From Kangiellaceae bacterium (GTDB taxonomy: Bacteria; Pseudomonadota; Gammaproteobacteria; Enterobacterales; Kangiellaceae), in the NCBI GenBank assembly GCA_030590405.1, contig JAUUYO010000115.1:1-10588 (forward strand): a stretch of 10,588 bases of DNA. Direction: 5' to 3'. Below the pieces are notes generated by a model. The model made no database searches. It was not told where the DNA came from and saw only the letters and a list, made by a program, of their open reading frames with translations. A program made the translations under genes and the position numbers. The first letter of the stretch is position 1, and each line of letters begins with the position of its first letter. This document shows positions 1-7,545 of this stretch, piece by piece.

Positions 1-17
1 ACATCACCTTCATTGTC

Positions 18-23
18 AGGAGA
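18..23 (+). promoter_or_regulatory. Ribosome binding site of the S33-type hydrolase
   Basis: AGGAGA lies 7 nt before the ATG at 31. It decides the start: an in-frame TTG at 13 would place this motif inside the coding region and would put six polar residues in front of the signal peptide. Confidence 0.85.
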
Positions 24-30
24 AAACTCA

Positions 31-1569
31 ATGAAAAAACTTATCGCCGCCGCCCTGTTATTTACCATGCCCCAGCTGATGGCGGCAACCGAAGGTAAAA
101 TAATCATGGGTGAAATGGAACTGGAATATTGCCACATCCCTCATTATTCACAAGAAGTACTATGTGGCAAATACTCGGTGTTTGAAGATCGGGTCGCTGC
201 CAAAGGGCGAAAAATCGATATTGAATTTGCCGTGGTGCCTTCGGTCACCGAAGCTAAAGAAGCCGATCCGTTGGTGTTTTTTGCCGGTGGTCCGGGGCAG
301 GGTGCTCGTGATATGGGGCAATTTGTATCTGCGGCCTTTCAGGAAATCCATGAAAATCGTGACGTAATTTTGATCGATCAGCGCGGCATGGGTAGCTCGC
401 ACCCGTTAAGTTGTGAGCAGCCGGAAGATGACTCTTTATCATTGAGTGATGAACAAGTGGCCAAATTGATGAGAGAGGTTTTGACCGAATGTTTGACCGA
501 GCTTGATGCGGATGTGACTAAATATACCCAGGATCTGGCCAATCAGGATATTCACGATATCACGGTTGCCTTGGGGTATGACAAAGTGAATCTCTACGGG
601 GTTTCCTGGGGCACTCGCTCGGCGCTATTGTATGTGAATCAGTTTCCTGAGCAGGTGAGAACCATCATTATGGACGGCGTTGCACCACTCGCCAATAAAG
701 TGCCTTTGTACGCCAATGAAGATGCCGAGCGGGCCATTCAGGCGCTATTTAAAGATTGCCAACTTAACAGTGAATGCCAGTCAGCGTTTCCATCATTAGA
801 ACAAGATTTTGATCATGTGCTTACTGCTTTCGGTGAGAGCGGTTATGAAGTGACTATGAATGATGCCAATACCGGTAAATTGACCACCTTTGTCATCACC
901 CGCAACGCTTTTGTAAACGCCGTTCGAAATATTCTTTATGTTCCAGATTATAGCCGATTAATTCCTATCATTATTCAACAAGCCAAAGTAAAAGATTTCA
1001 GGGCATTATCTGGATTAATGGCAGCCTTCGGTGATGGTAATATGGCGCTTGGCGCGCAAATGAGCGTTTTATGTTCAGAGGATTTTTCTCGCATTACTGA
1101 TGAAGCGATTGCCAATGAAACCAACAAAGGTTTTGTCGGGGATGCTTTTATTAACTTTTTTAAAAATGGTTGTAGCGTTTGGCCAAAAGCGCCACTGCCT
1201 GAAATTTACAATCAAGCATTAACTTCCAGTGTGCCAACGCTAATTCTTTCTGGCGCAATTGATCCGGTAACCCCGGAGCGCTGGGGAGAAAAAATGCAAG
1301 AACTGATGACCAACTCAAAACATCTGGTTGCCGCCAATACCGGCCACAATGTTGGTCCTAAAGGCTGTGCGCCGGACTTAATGACTCAATTTGTGACTCA
1401 AGGTAATCTGGATAATATTGATGGTAGTTGTCTAAATACAATAACCCGGCCAAGCTTTTTTATCGATGGTAATGGCCCTTCCAGTACGGTTAGTTTGACC
1501 GCTGAAAAAAACAATGTCGAAGAAAATAATAACCAGGGAAAAGTGATTGGGGAGACAAATAATGATTGA
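31..1569 (+). CDS. Secreted S33-family alpha/beta hydrolase (tripeptidyl/prolyl aminopeptidase-like)
   Basis: This is a 512-residue serine hydrolase, probably a periplasmic peptidase that removes N-terminal residues or short peptides. Residues 1-19 form a signal peptide (MKK, hydrophobic core, Ala-Ala near the cleavage site) with no lipobox Cys. The fold shows an oxyanion-hole segment AGGPG (85-89), DQRGMGSS (116-123), the nucleophile elbow GVSWG with Ser192, and a C-terminal TAP-like part carrying Asp411 (SGAIDPVTP) and His439 (TGHN), which complete a Ser-Asp-His triad. The length fits the SlpD/SlpE/tripeptidyl aminopeptidase group. It overlaps the following ABC ATPase gene by 8 nt, so the two are almost certainly co-transcribed and translationally coupled. 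The last 30 or so residues are Asn/Glu-rich and probably disordered. The fold and triad are clear from the sequence; the substrate is inference, and an esterase role cannot be excluded. Confidence 0.9.
   Translation: MKKLIAAALLFTMPQLMAATEGKIIMGEMELEYCHIPHYSQEVLCGKYSVFEDRVAAKGRKIDIEFAVVPSVTEAKEADPLVFFAGGPGQGARDMGQFVSAAFQEIHENRDVILIDQRGMGSSHPLSCEQPEDDSLSLSDEQVAKLMREVLTECLTELDADVTKYTQDLANQDIHDITVALGYDKVNLYGVSWGTRSALLYVNQFPEQVRTIIMDGVAPLANKVPLYANEDAERAIQALFKDCQLNSECQSAFPSLEQDFDHVLTAFGESGYEVTMNDANTGKLTTFVITRNAFVNAVRNILYVPDYSRLIPIIIQQAKVKDFRALSGLMAAFGDGNMALGAQMSVLCSEDFSRITDEAIANETNKGFVGDAFINFFKNGCSVWPKAPLPEIYNQALTSSVPTLILSGAIDPVTPERWGEKMQELMTNSKHLVAANTGHNVGPKGCAPDLMTQFVTQGNLDNIDGSCLNTITRPSFFIDGNGPSSTVSLTAEKNNVEENNNQGKVIGETNND
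1549..1554 (+). promoter_or_regulatory. Ribosome binding site of the ABC ATPase
   Basis: GGGGAG lies 7 nt before the ATG at 1562, inside the last codons of the hydrolase gene. It supports ATG 1562 over the in-frame TTG at 1547, which overlaps the motif itself. Confidence 0.8.
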
Positions 1570-2296
1570 AGTACAAAATCTACACAAGCACTTCGGAAAA
1601 GTGACCGCGGTCGACGGGTTATCGCTTAAAGCGCAAAACGGCAGTATTACCGGATTACTCGGCCCCAATGGGGCAGGGAAAACCACCACCTTAAGAACGC
1701 TTTATGGGTTGCAAAAGCCCGATCAGGGACAGGCTTTTATCGATGGTGTTGATGTCAGTCAAGACATTGTTTCTGCGGCGGCCAATATGGGGGTTTTTCC
1801 CGATAGTATAGGTTTGTATGACCGTTTAACCACACGTGAACATTTAGAATTTTATGGCGAGATGCATGGCTTTTCTGGCGAACAATTAAACTCGGCGATT
1901 AAACGAACTCAGGATTATTTTGATATCGAAGATTTACTCGATCGCAAATGCAAAGGCTTTTCTCACGGTCAACAAATGAAAGTGGCATTATCCAGAGCGC
2001 TTATCCATGGACCGCAAAACCTGATTTTAGATGAGCCGACCAATGGCCTGGATGTGATGAGTATTCGGATGTTAAGAGAACTGCTCAGGCGTTTGCGAGA
2101 TGAGGGAAAATGTATATTATTTTCCAGCCATGTGATGGCGGAAGTCTCGGCTCTTTGTGATCATATCTACATTATGGCTGAAGGCAAGGTGGTGGCTGAG
2201 GGGACACCTGAACAACTCTGTCAGCAAGCCGGTAAAGAGTCACTGGAAGATGCATTTGTTACGCTAATTGGAACCGATGAGGGGATCGCATTATGA
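1562..2296 (+). CDS. ABC transporter ATP-binding protein, NatA-like
   Basis: This 244-residue cytoplasmic ATPase would power the ABC-2 permease encoded immediately downstream. Seen in sequence: Walker A GPNGAGKT (34-41), signature FSHGQ (133-137, in place of the canonical LSGGQ), Walker B LILDEP (154-159, with Glu158 as the likely catalytic base), D-loop NGLD (161-164) and switch His190 in SSH. The usual Q-loop Gln position is Asp81 (FPDSIGLYDRLT). My recollection is that NatA-type exporters often show this, but I could not check. It overlaps the hydrolase gene by 8 nt and the permease gene by ATGA, so the three form one coupled operon. The family is mostly exporters; NatA itself serves a Na+ exporter in Bacillus. 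The substrate here is unknown, and 'natA' would be a name by similarity only. Confidence 0.93.
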   Translation: MIEVQNLHKHFGKVTAVDGLSLKAQNGSITGLLGPNGAGKTTTLRTLYGLQKPDQGQAFIDGVDVSQDIVSAAANMGVFPDSIGLYDRLTTREHLEFYGEMHGFSGEQLNSAIKRTQDYFDIEDLLDRKCKGFSHGQQMKVALSRALIHGPQNLILDEPTNGLDVMSIRMLRELLRRLRDEGKCILFSSHVMAEVSALCDHIYIMAEGKVVAEGTPEQLCQQAGKESLEDAFVTLIGTDEGIAL

Positions 2297-3489
2297 GTCA
2301 GTTAAATAAAAAGTCTTTGAATCGTGTTAAAGCAATATTTAAAAAAGAAATAAAAGACAGTATGCGTGACCGACGGGCGTTGATGATGGCGATGCTGCCA
2401 GCATTATTGGCGCCAATTCTGATGACTTTTATGTTTCATATGATTGCCAAAACCAGAATTTCGAGTGATGAATTAACCGTGCAGATCATTGGACAGCAAA
2501 ATGCGCCGGATTTAATCGGTTTCCTTAAAGATCAAGATAAAGAAATTAAATTCGAAGACTATCAAGGTATTCCAAAGCAGGATATTCAATCAGAGAAAAT
2601 CAAAGTGGTGTTAGAAATTCCTGATGACTACGCTGAAAAATTTTCTAAGTCTGAACCTGCATCGGTGTATCTGCATTCGGATAACTCTCTGGACAAATCC
2701 AAAGCGGTTGTGCGACGTTTAAATCGGTTGATCCAGGGATATGCAGCAAATATTGGCTCGATGCGATTGATGGTTCGTGGCGTTAATCCGGCCATTTCGA
2801 GAGCCGTGATTATCGAGGATAGAGATTACTCCACCGATGCCAGTAGAGCAGGACAAATTTTAGCTGGTTTGCAGATGTTTATTTTGATGGCGGCTTTTTT
2901 TGGTAGCGCACCAACCGCAATTGATACCACCGCTGGGGAAAGAGAAAGAAAATCTTTAGAACCATTGTTGGTACATCCATTGTCTTCACTGCAAATCATG
3001 TTAGGTAAATACTTTACCGTAGTCAGTTTTGGACTGTTGGCAACTATCATATCGGTGGTGATGACGGCGATAGCGCTGGATTTTGTGTCGTTAAAAGCAT
3101 TAGGTGTGGATCCGAAATTAACCTTTGGTATGCAACTTAATATCATACTAATGTTAGTGCCGATGGCACTCTTTGCTGCATCGATGCAAATGTTAACCTG
3201 CTTGTTCGCCAAATCGTTTAAAGAAGCGCAGAGTTATCTGGGAATGGTCAGTTTCATTCCTATGGCAACCGTAATTGCAACAATGGTTGGTGGTGCAAAA
3301 TCGGCTGACTGGATGTTTAACGTACCTATCCTGGGCCAACAACAACTGCTAACCAATGTGTTTCGCGGAGAAGGCATGGATATGGCTAACTTTGCTACTG
3401 CTTCCGGTGTGACTCTTTTGTTAACCGCGGTTATTGTAATTGTTTTAACTCGATTATTGCGTAGTGAGCGGGTTGTTTATGGGGCTTAG
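2293..3489 (+). CDS. ABC-2 type transporter permease, NatB-like
   Basis: This is a 398-residue inner-membrane permease of the ABC-2 superfamily. A short basic cytoplasmic N-terminus is followed by TM1 (about 31-50), a large periplasmic domain (about 52-185), and roughly five more hydrophobic segments (about 187-208, 241-262, 281-304, 317-334, 370-387). The cytoplasmic motif ERERKSLEPLLVHP (216-229) after TM2 is characteristic of NatB-like permeases and probably forms the coupling contact with the ATPase. The start ATG overlaps the ATPase stop (ATGA at 2293-2296). One TM-permease polypeptide with one ATPase suggests a homodimeric 2+2 exporter. Co-expression with a secreted peptidase makes peptides or a toxic small molecule possible cargo, but that is inference. 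No periplasmic adaptor or outer-membrane partner is encoded nearby. Confidence 0.9.
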   Translation: MSQLNKKSLNRVKAIFKKEIKDSMRDRRALMMAMLPALLAPILMTFMFHMIAKTRISSDELTVQIIGQQNAPDLIGFLKDQDKEIKFEDYQGIPKQDIQSEKIKVVLEIPDDYAEKFSKSEPASVYLHSDNSLDKSKAVVRRLNRLIQGYAANIGSMRLMVRGVNPAISRAVIIEDRDYSTDASRAGQILAGLQMFILMAAFFGSAPTAIDTTAGERERKSLEPLLVHPLSSLQIMLGKYFTVVSFGLLATIISVVMTAIALDFVSLKALGVDPKLTFGMQLNIILMLVPMALFAASMQMLTCLFAKSFKEAQSYLGMVSFIPMATVIATMVGGAKSADWMFNVPILGQQQLLTNVFRGEGMDMANFATASGVTLLLTAVIVIVLTRLLRSERVVYGA

Positions 3490-3539
3490 GGTAAAAACAG
3501 CACATAGTATTTTGATTAGATTTGTCAATTGAGACCTCA

Positions 3540-4526
3540 ATGAAGCTAGTAAGAAAACAGAATATACCTCTAATATTCCTTGTTGTTATTTCTTTATGGT
3601 GGTCTTTTTACTATCAAACGAACAATATATTCAATGACTTTGGTCAGGCTAAATTCGAATGGTTCTATTTGATTGATGGCCTGATCGTTTTACCTATTTT
3701 GTGTTTCATTTGTTTGAAAGAAAAGAAGCAAGCGATTTTGAAATCTATCGCCTATAGTTGTATCATCATTCTTGTTGGTAGCTATATTATTCCTGAGCAA
3801 AATAAATTTATTTGGTCCTATTTAGAATCAGGGCGTTACCTGGCTATATTGGCTTTTGTGGTGTTAGAACTCACCACGATTCTAACCGTGATATTGGCTA
3901 TTAAGACATCGTTATCTAATCGAACTGATCCTGACGAAGCTATCTCTGAACCTGTTAAGAGAATCTTCGGAAATGGCATCGTCGCAAATCTAATATCCTT
4001 TGAAGCACGTGTTTGGAGTTATGTTTTTTTCTCCAAAAGAATCAAAAGTGAAAATTTTGGAGGCAAGCATCATTTTAGCTGTCATCTAAAAGACGGAACA
4101 CAAAGTAACTTACTGGGATTCATCATCTTAATCTTATTTGAATTGCCGATCGTTCATTTGTTACTTCATTTTTTCTATTCACCATTGGCCGCGAATGTAG
4201 TTTCAGCGTTAACTTTGGCTGGACTAGTTTTCTTTTTTGCAGAATACAAAGCGATAGCCATTCGTCCTATTTCCGTTGATGACAAGAAAATAGTGATTAG
4301 ATATGGCATTTGGAATCCGATGGTCATTCCAACGGACAAAATAAAGTCAGTGCAAGTCAACTTAACTTCTATCGCCAGATCGAAGTATATTAAAAGGTTT
4401 AATCTTTCGGGCAATCCAAACGTCGTGCTCCACTTAAAAGATGGAAAGTTTAAGTCCATATATCTGGGAGTGGATAACCCAAAACGGTTTATAGCATCAC
4501 TCAATCAATACCGTAAAAGCGAATGA
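3540..4526 (+). CDS. Hypothetical polytopic membrane protein with C-terminal PH-like domain
   Basis: This 328-residue protein has no function that I can name. Hydrophobicity suggests four N-terminal membrane segments (IPLIFLVVISLWW; WFYLIDGLIVLPILCFICL; SIAYSCIIILVGSYII; LAILAFVVLELTTILTVILAI). A soluble stretch of about 70 residues follows, then two more segments containing the motif ELPIVHLLLHFF, and then a tail (about 241-328). The tail is built of alternating beta-like strands (RPISVDDKKIVIRYG, MVIPTDKIKSVQV, VVLHLKDGKFKSIYLG) ending in a helix, which resembles bacterial PH domains. ATG 3540 is chosen because the alternative in-frame TTG at 3522 has no ribosome binding site; even the ATG has only a weak GAG. 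The gene is AT-rich: 19 G+C in bases 3601-3660 and 18 in 4021-4080. It overlaps the next gene by ATGA, implying coupling. Acquisition by transfer is possible but unproven. Confidence 0.75.
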   Translation: MKLVRKQNIPLIFLVVISLWWSFYYQTNNIFNDFGQAKFEWFYLIDGLIVLPILCFICLKEKKQAILKSIAYSCIIILVGSYIIPEQNKFIWSYLESGRYLAILAFVVLELTTILTVILAIKTSLSNRTDPDEAISEPVKRIFGNGIVANLISFEARVWSYVFFSKRIKSENFGGKHHFSCHLKDGTQSNLLGFIILILFELPIVHLLLHFFYSPLAANVVSALTLAGLVFFFAEYKAIAIRPISVDDKKIVIRYGIWNPMVIPTDKIKSVQVNLTSIARSKYIKRFNLSGNPNVVLHLKDGKFKSIYLGVDNPKRFIASLNQYRKSE

Positions 4527-4759
4527 CACCGGTTATTTTAGAATCAGAACTCCGCTGCCCTGAATGTCAATTTCAACAAATTTTGACGATGCCAACTGAT
4601 GCCTGTCAGTGGTTTCATGAATGCGTCAGTTGTCATACCTTGTTAAAACCGCTTGCAGGAGATTGTTGTGTTTTCTGCTCTTATGGCACTGTGCCTTGTC
4701 CGCCAGTCCAGCTTCAAGATTCGAATGATGCAAACGGCGGCTGTTGTAGTAGTCACTAA
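4523..4759 (+). CDS. Small Cys-rich GDCCVxC domain protein
   Basis: This 78-residue protein has 11 cysteines: 12 and 15 (CPEC), 28, 34 and 37 (CVSC), 48, 49 and 52 (GDCCVFC), 59 (PCPP), and a terminal CC at 74-75. The core GDCCVFCSYGTVPCPP is the signature of the family annotated as 'GDCCVxC domain-containing (seleno)protein', in which some members have selenocysteine in the motif. Here all motif positions use TGT or TGC, so this is the Cys form. The N-terminal CPEC plus CVSC pair could form a zinc ribbon. There is no signal peptide or membrane segment, so the protein is probably cytoplasmic. It starts inside the stop codon of the PH-like membrane protein gene (ATGA 4523-4526) with no visible ribosome binding site, which argues for translational coupling. 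Metal or thiol chemistry is plausible; the biochemical role is not established. Confidence 0.85.
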   Translation: MTPVILESELRCPECQFQQILTMPTDACQWFHECVSCHTLLKPLAGDCCVFCSYGTVPCPPVQLQDSNDANGGCCSSH

Positions 4760-4782
4760 TCGTTTTGATAAAAGGACCGAAT

Positions 4783-4828
4783 AATGAAAAATGCTTGAGG
4801 CTTATTTTGAGTAGCCGCTTTCATTTTT
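4783..4828 (+). terminator. Possible rho-independent terminator after the GDCCVxC gene
   Basis: AATGAAA (4783-4789) pairs with TTTCATT (4819-4825), and inside it GGCT (4799-4802) pairs with AGCC (4813-4816), giving an interrupted stem followed by a short T run (4824-4828). It starts 23 nt after the GDCCVxC stop codon. The large internal loop and short T run make it weak, so it could be only a 3' hairpin. Confidence 0.35.
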
Positions 4829-4942
4829 GATTATGCTGATTAGTTCTTTATTAACAAGCTATGCGACTAGCATAATGCGGAAGTTTACTTGATAATACCG
4901 CCCCTCAAAAAATCGATACTAAAAAATACTAGCAGCAAAATC

Positions 4943-6331
4943 ATGAATCATCAATTTGACTTAGTTATTATCGGAACCGGTCCCGCCGGTGAAAGTGCCG
5001 CCATGAACGCTCATAAAAGCGGCTTATCGGTGGCGTTGGTTGACGCGAGAAAACGAGTTGGCGGTAATTGTACTCATCAGGGCACCATCCCTTCAAAAAC
5101 CTTACGCCATTCAGTTCATTCGATGATGAAGTTCAATCGTAACCCGATGTTCAGGGCGATCAGTGAACCTAAATTGCTAACTTTTGAACAGGTTTTACGA
5201 TCGGCCAAAGAGGTTGTGGCCAAGCAAGTTAGTATGCGGGCTCGTTTTTATAGTAAAAACCACCTTGATATTTTTCATGGGGTGGCGTGTTTTCAAGATG
5301 CCAACAGTATTGCCGTTAATAACGGTAAAGATCCCGAAGTCATCTTGCAGGCAGAGCACTTTATTATTGCTACTGGTTCCAGACCTTATCAGCCGGACAG
5401 CGTTGATTTTACCCACCCAAGAGTCTTTGATTCAGACAAGATCTTAACCCTCATCGATACGCCGAAGCGGATTACTATTTATGGTGCCGGAGTGATCGGT
5501 TGTGAGTATGCGTCAATTTTTAACGGATTGGGCTGTAAAGTTGATCTGGTGAATCCCGGCAATAAACTACTCAGCTATATGGATGGTGAGATTTCTGATG
5601 CGCTCAGTTATCACTTGCGAAGCCTTGGCGTTTTGATCAGACATAACGAGCAATTTCAGTCACAGCAAAGTACAGACAGTGAAGTCTTGCTGAGCCTTAA
5701 AAGTGGTAAACTCATCAAGTCCGATATTTTCTTGTGGGCTAATGGTCGGGCGGGTAATACCGAAACCTTGAATTTACAAGCCATCGGACTAAATGCCAAT
5801 AGCCGAGGCCAGTTGGATGTCAATCAACATTATCGCACCGAAGTGGATAACGTATTTGCGGTAGGCGATGTGGTGGGTTCGCCAGCGCTTGCTAGCGCAT
5901 CTTATGATCAGGGACGGATCGCATCTTCCAGGATCGTTAATCGAGACCGACCGCCGTTAATCGAAGATATTCCCACCGGGATTTATACCATCCCAGAAAT
6001 CAGCAGCGTGGGCAAAACCGAAAGCGAACTGACCAAAGCCAAAGTACCATACGAAGTGGGTAAGGCTTATTTTAAAGACATCGCCAGAGCGCAAATCACA
6101 GGTGAAGATGCGGGCGTTTTGAAATTACTATTTCATCGCGATACGTTAGAGTTACTCGGCATTCATTGTTTTGGCGATCAGGCCGCCGAGATTTTACATA
6201 TCGGCCAGGCGATCATGTCGCAAAAAGGGGAGGGTAATACTATCGAGTATTTTACCAATCATACCTTTAATTATCCGACCATGGCAGAAGCTTATCGAGT
6301 GGCGGCGTTAAATGGGATCAACCGGCTTTAG
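4943..6331 (+). CDS. sthA: Soluble pyridine nucleotide transhydrogenase
   Basis: This 462-residue cytoplasmic FAD enzyme catalyses hydride exchange between NADPH and NAD+, mainly draining excess NADPH. It resembles E. coli SthA throughout: GTGPAGE FAD site (11-17), GGNCTHQGTIPSK (40-52), a second Rossmann motif YGAGVIGCEYASIF (about 178-191), the FAD-contacting VFAVGDVVGSPALASASYDQGRIA, and the C-terminal signature TIEYFTNHTFNYPTMAEAYRVAALNG. The segment that carries the redox disulfide in lipoamide dehydrogenases has only Cys43, with Thr at the second position, and the usual C-terminal His-Pro-Thr is Tyr-Pro-Thr. Both features are typical of SthA and separate it from Lpd and Gor. ATG 4943 aligns with the start of E. 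coli SthA; the frame runs open up to TTG 4889, but that extension has no counterpart. No clear Shine-Dalgarno is visible. The gene stands alone and converges on psd. Confidence 0.96.
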   Translation: MNHQFDLVIIGTGPAGESAAMNAHKSGLSVALVDARKRVGGNCTHQGTIPSKTLRHSVHSMMKFNRNPMFRAISEPKLLTFEQVLRSAKEVVAKQVSMRARFYSKNHLDIFHGVACFQDANSIAVNNGKDPEVILQAEHFIIATGSRPYQPDSVDFTHPRVFDSDKILTLIDTPKRITIYGAGVIGCEYASIFNGLGCKVDLVNPGNKLLSYMDGEISDALSYHLRSLGVLIRHNEQFQSQQSTDSEVLLSLKSGKLIKSDIFLWANGRAGNTETLNLQAIGLNANSRGQLDVNQHYRTEVDNVFAVGDVVGSPALASASYDQGRIASSRIVNRDRPPLIEDIPTGIYTIPEISSVGKTESELTKAKVPYEVGKAYFKDIARAQITGEDAGVLKLLFHRDTLELLGIHCFGDQAAEILHIGQAIMSQKGEGNTIEYFTNHTFNYPTMAEAYRVAALNGINRL

Positions 6332-6637
6332 GTCATGGGGCAGTTTTAACTTACATGGCTATAAATAATTTTATTAAGTGACGGTGAGATAAGTTCATCG
6401 ATTAGCTTATTACACCACAAAAAGCGTCATTCATTGAAAATTTAACCAGAAATAACCAAAATCCGTACTTTTTGGCAGAATTGAACTAGCTTATGGCCGA
6501 TATAGAACCACGCCACTTTCGAAAATGTGTAAAAATACTGTTTACTTTTATTTGACTCATACGATATCAGGCCAGCATTAATAACCGATCCTTGAGAGTT
6601 ATGGAGATAGATTTTAGTATGGAACCCTGATTCTTAT
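6332..6637. other. Gene-free gap between convergent sthA and psd
   Basis: These 306 bases separate the 3' ends of two convergent genes. I find no credible reading frame, tRNA or strong terminator. Small structures are present: TAACCA repeated at a 10 bp period (6443-6448 and 6453-6458), a six-pair hairpin CCAAAA/TTTTGG (6456-6461 with 6470-6475), and ATAGAT/ATCTAT (6607-6612 with 6635-6640, 22 nt loop). None has the GC-rich stem plus T run of a convincing terminator. An unannotated small RNA cannot be ruled out. Confidence 0.5.
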
Positions 6638-7495
6638 CTATTCAAAGCTCACCAACTTTTGCCCCAGGATGACATCTTGCTCCAATTGAACCGAGTCATC
6701 CCATTGCCAATTTTTACTTTCCATTAACAATATGACGGTGGAACCCAGCTTAAATCGGCCCATTTCTTCGCCTTTTTCCAAGCTGATTTTTTTATCAGCA
6801 TAATCCCACTGCTTGACTGATTTTCGGCTCGGCGGGGTGATATTTCCAGCCCAGGTAGTTTCGATACTGCCAACAATGGTGGCGCCTACGGCGATCAGCG
6901 CCATTTTCCCGAATTCGGTTTCAAACAGGCTGACGACTCTTTCATTGCGGGCAAACAGTTTGGGTACGTTTTGCGCGGTGAGTGGGTTGACTGAAAACAG
7001 TTGTCCCGGTACATGGGTCATGGAAATCAGCTCACCATCACATGGCATGTGGATCCGGTGATAGTCTTTGGGTGCCAGGTAAATGGTGCAAAACTCACCA
7101 TTTTCAAAATAGCTTGCCTGCTGTTGATCGCCGCCTAATAATTCAAGTGCCGAGTAGTGGTGTTGTTTGGCCTGAATTATTCGTCCCGACTCAATTTTTC
7201 CGAATTGACTCATCGCGCCGTCTACCGGGGAGCAAAAGCTATTTTTATCGGTATTGATGGGGCGAGAGTTCAGGTCAATCGCGCGGGTAAAAAAATCATT
7301 AAAGCAGGCATAATTGGTTAATTTTGGCTCGACCGCATTGCTCATATCGATTTGATAGGTTTTGGCAAATCGTTGAATAAATTGATTTTTAAACCAGGGG
7401 GTGCGCACGTTGGCCAGTTTGCCCGCCAATATAGAAACACCGTGTTTGGGTAAAATATACTGAAAAAAGATTTTAATACTGTCCACTAAAGCCAT
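6638..7495 (-). CDS. psd: Phosphatidylserine decarboxylase proenzyme
   Basis: This 285-residue inner-membrane-associated enzyme makes phosphatidylethanolamine from phosphatidylserine, the last step of the main PE pathway. Type I bacterial Psd proenzymes cleave themselves at an LGST motif, turning the Ser into a pyruvoyl cofactor. Here LGST is present with Gly251-Ser252, predicting a beta chain of 251 residues and an alpha chain of 34. The autocleavage triad equivalents are visible: Asp92 (SPVDG), His146/His149 (APKDYHRIHMPCDG) and Ser252. It is shorter than E. coli Psd (322 residues), but only in the tail beyond the alpha chain core. The start ATG at 7495 opens with MALVDSIKIFFQYILPKHGVS, typical of the family; GGAA about 12 nt upstream is a weak ribosome binding site. 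The gene is divergent from motA, and an exact CpxR-type box lies 36 bp upstream. Confidence 0.96.
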   Translation of the reverse strand: MALVDSIKIFFQYILPKHGVSILAGKLANVRTPWFKNQFIQRFAKTYQIDMSNAVEPKLTNYACFNDFFTRAIDLNSRPINTDKNSFCSPVDGAMSQFGKIESGRIIQAKQHHYSALELLGGDQQQASYFENGEFCTIYLAPKDYHRIHMPCDGELISMTHVPGQLFSVNPLTAQNVPKLFARNERVVSLFETEFGKMALIAVGATIVGSIETTWAGNITPPSRKSVKQWDYADKKISLEKGEEMGRFKLGSTVILLMESKNWQWDDSVQLEQDVILGQKLVSFE

Positions 7496-7530
7496 ACAAC
7501 TAAGGGTTCCGAAAGAACATTTGCCGGAAT

Positions 7531-7545
7531 TTTACCCTAATTTAC
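7531..7545 (-). promoter_or_regulatory. Candidate CpxR box upstream of psd
   Basis: Read on the psd strand this is GTAAA-TTAGG-GTAAA, an exact match to the described CpxR consensus GTAAA-N5-GTAAA. It is part of a longer direct repeat, TTTACCCT, at 7531-7538 and 7541-7548 (10 bp period). It lies 36 bp before the psd start. In E. coli, psd has been reported to respond to the Cpx and sigma-E envelope-stress pathways. A plausible -10 (GATAAT, 7558-7563 on the - strand) lies upstream of the box, so activation versus repression cannot be decided from the sequence. Whether this organism has CpxR is not shown in this window. Confidence 0.55.

Noticed and set aside
2826..3212. 128-codon reading frame on the - strand inside the permease gene
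   Set aside because: It is antisense to a well-supported conserved gene, lacks a ribosome site and resembles no family; a shadow frame.
4847..4879. Possible sthA promoter, TTTATT with CATAAT
   Set aside because: The -35 is poor and the match is within what AT-rich DNA gives by chance; not strong enough to list as a feature.
4889..4942. TTG-initiated 18-codon N-terminal extension of SthA
   Set aside because: E. coli SthA begins at the position of ATG 4943, and the extension is not family-like and has no ribosome site.
6456..6475. Hairpin CCAAAA/TTTTGG as a terminator between sthA and psd
   Set aside because: The stem is only six pairs and mostly A/T, and there is no T run on either strand.
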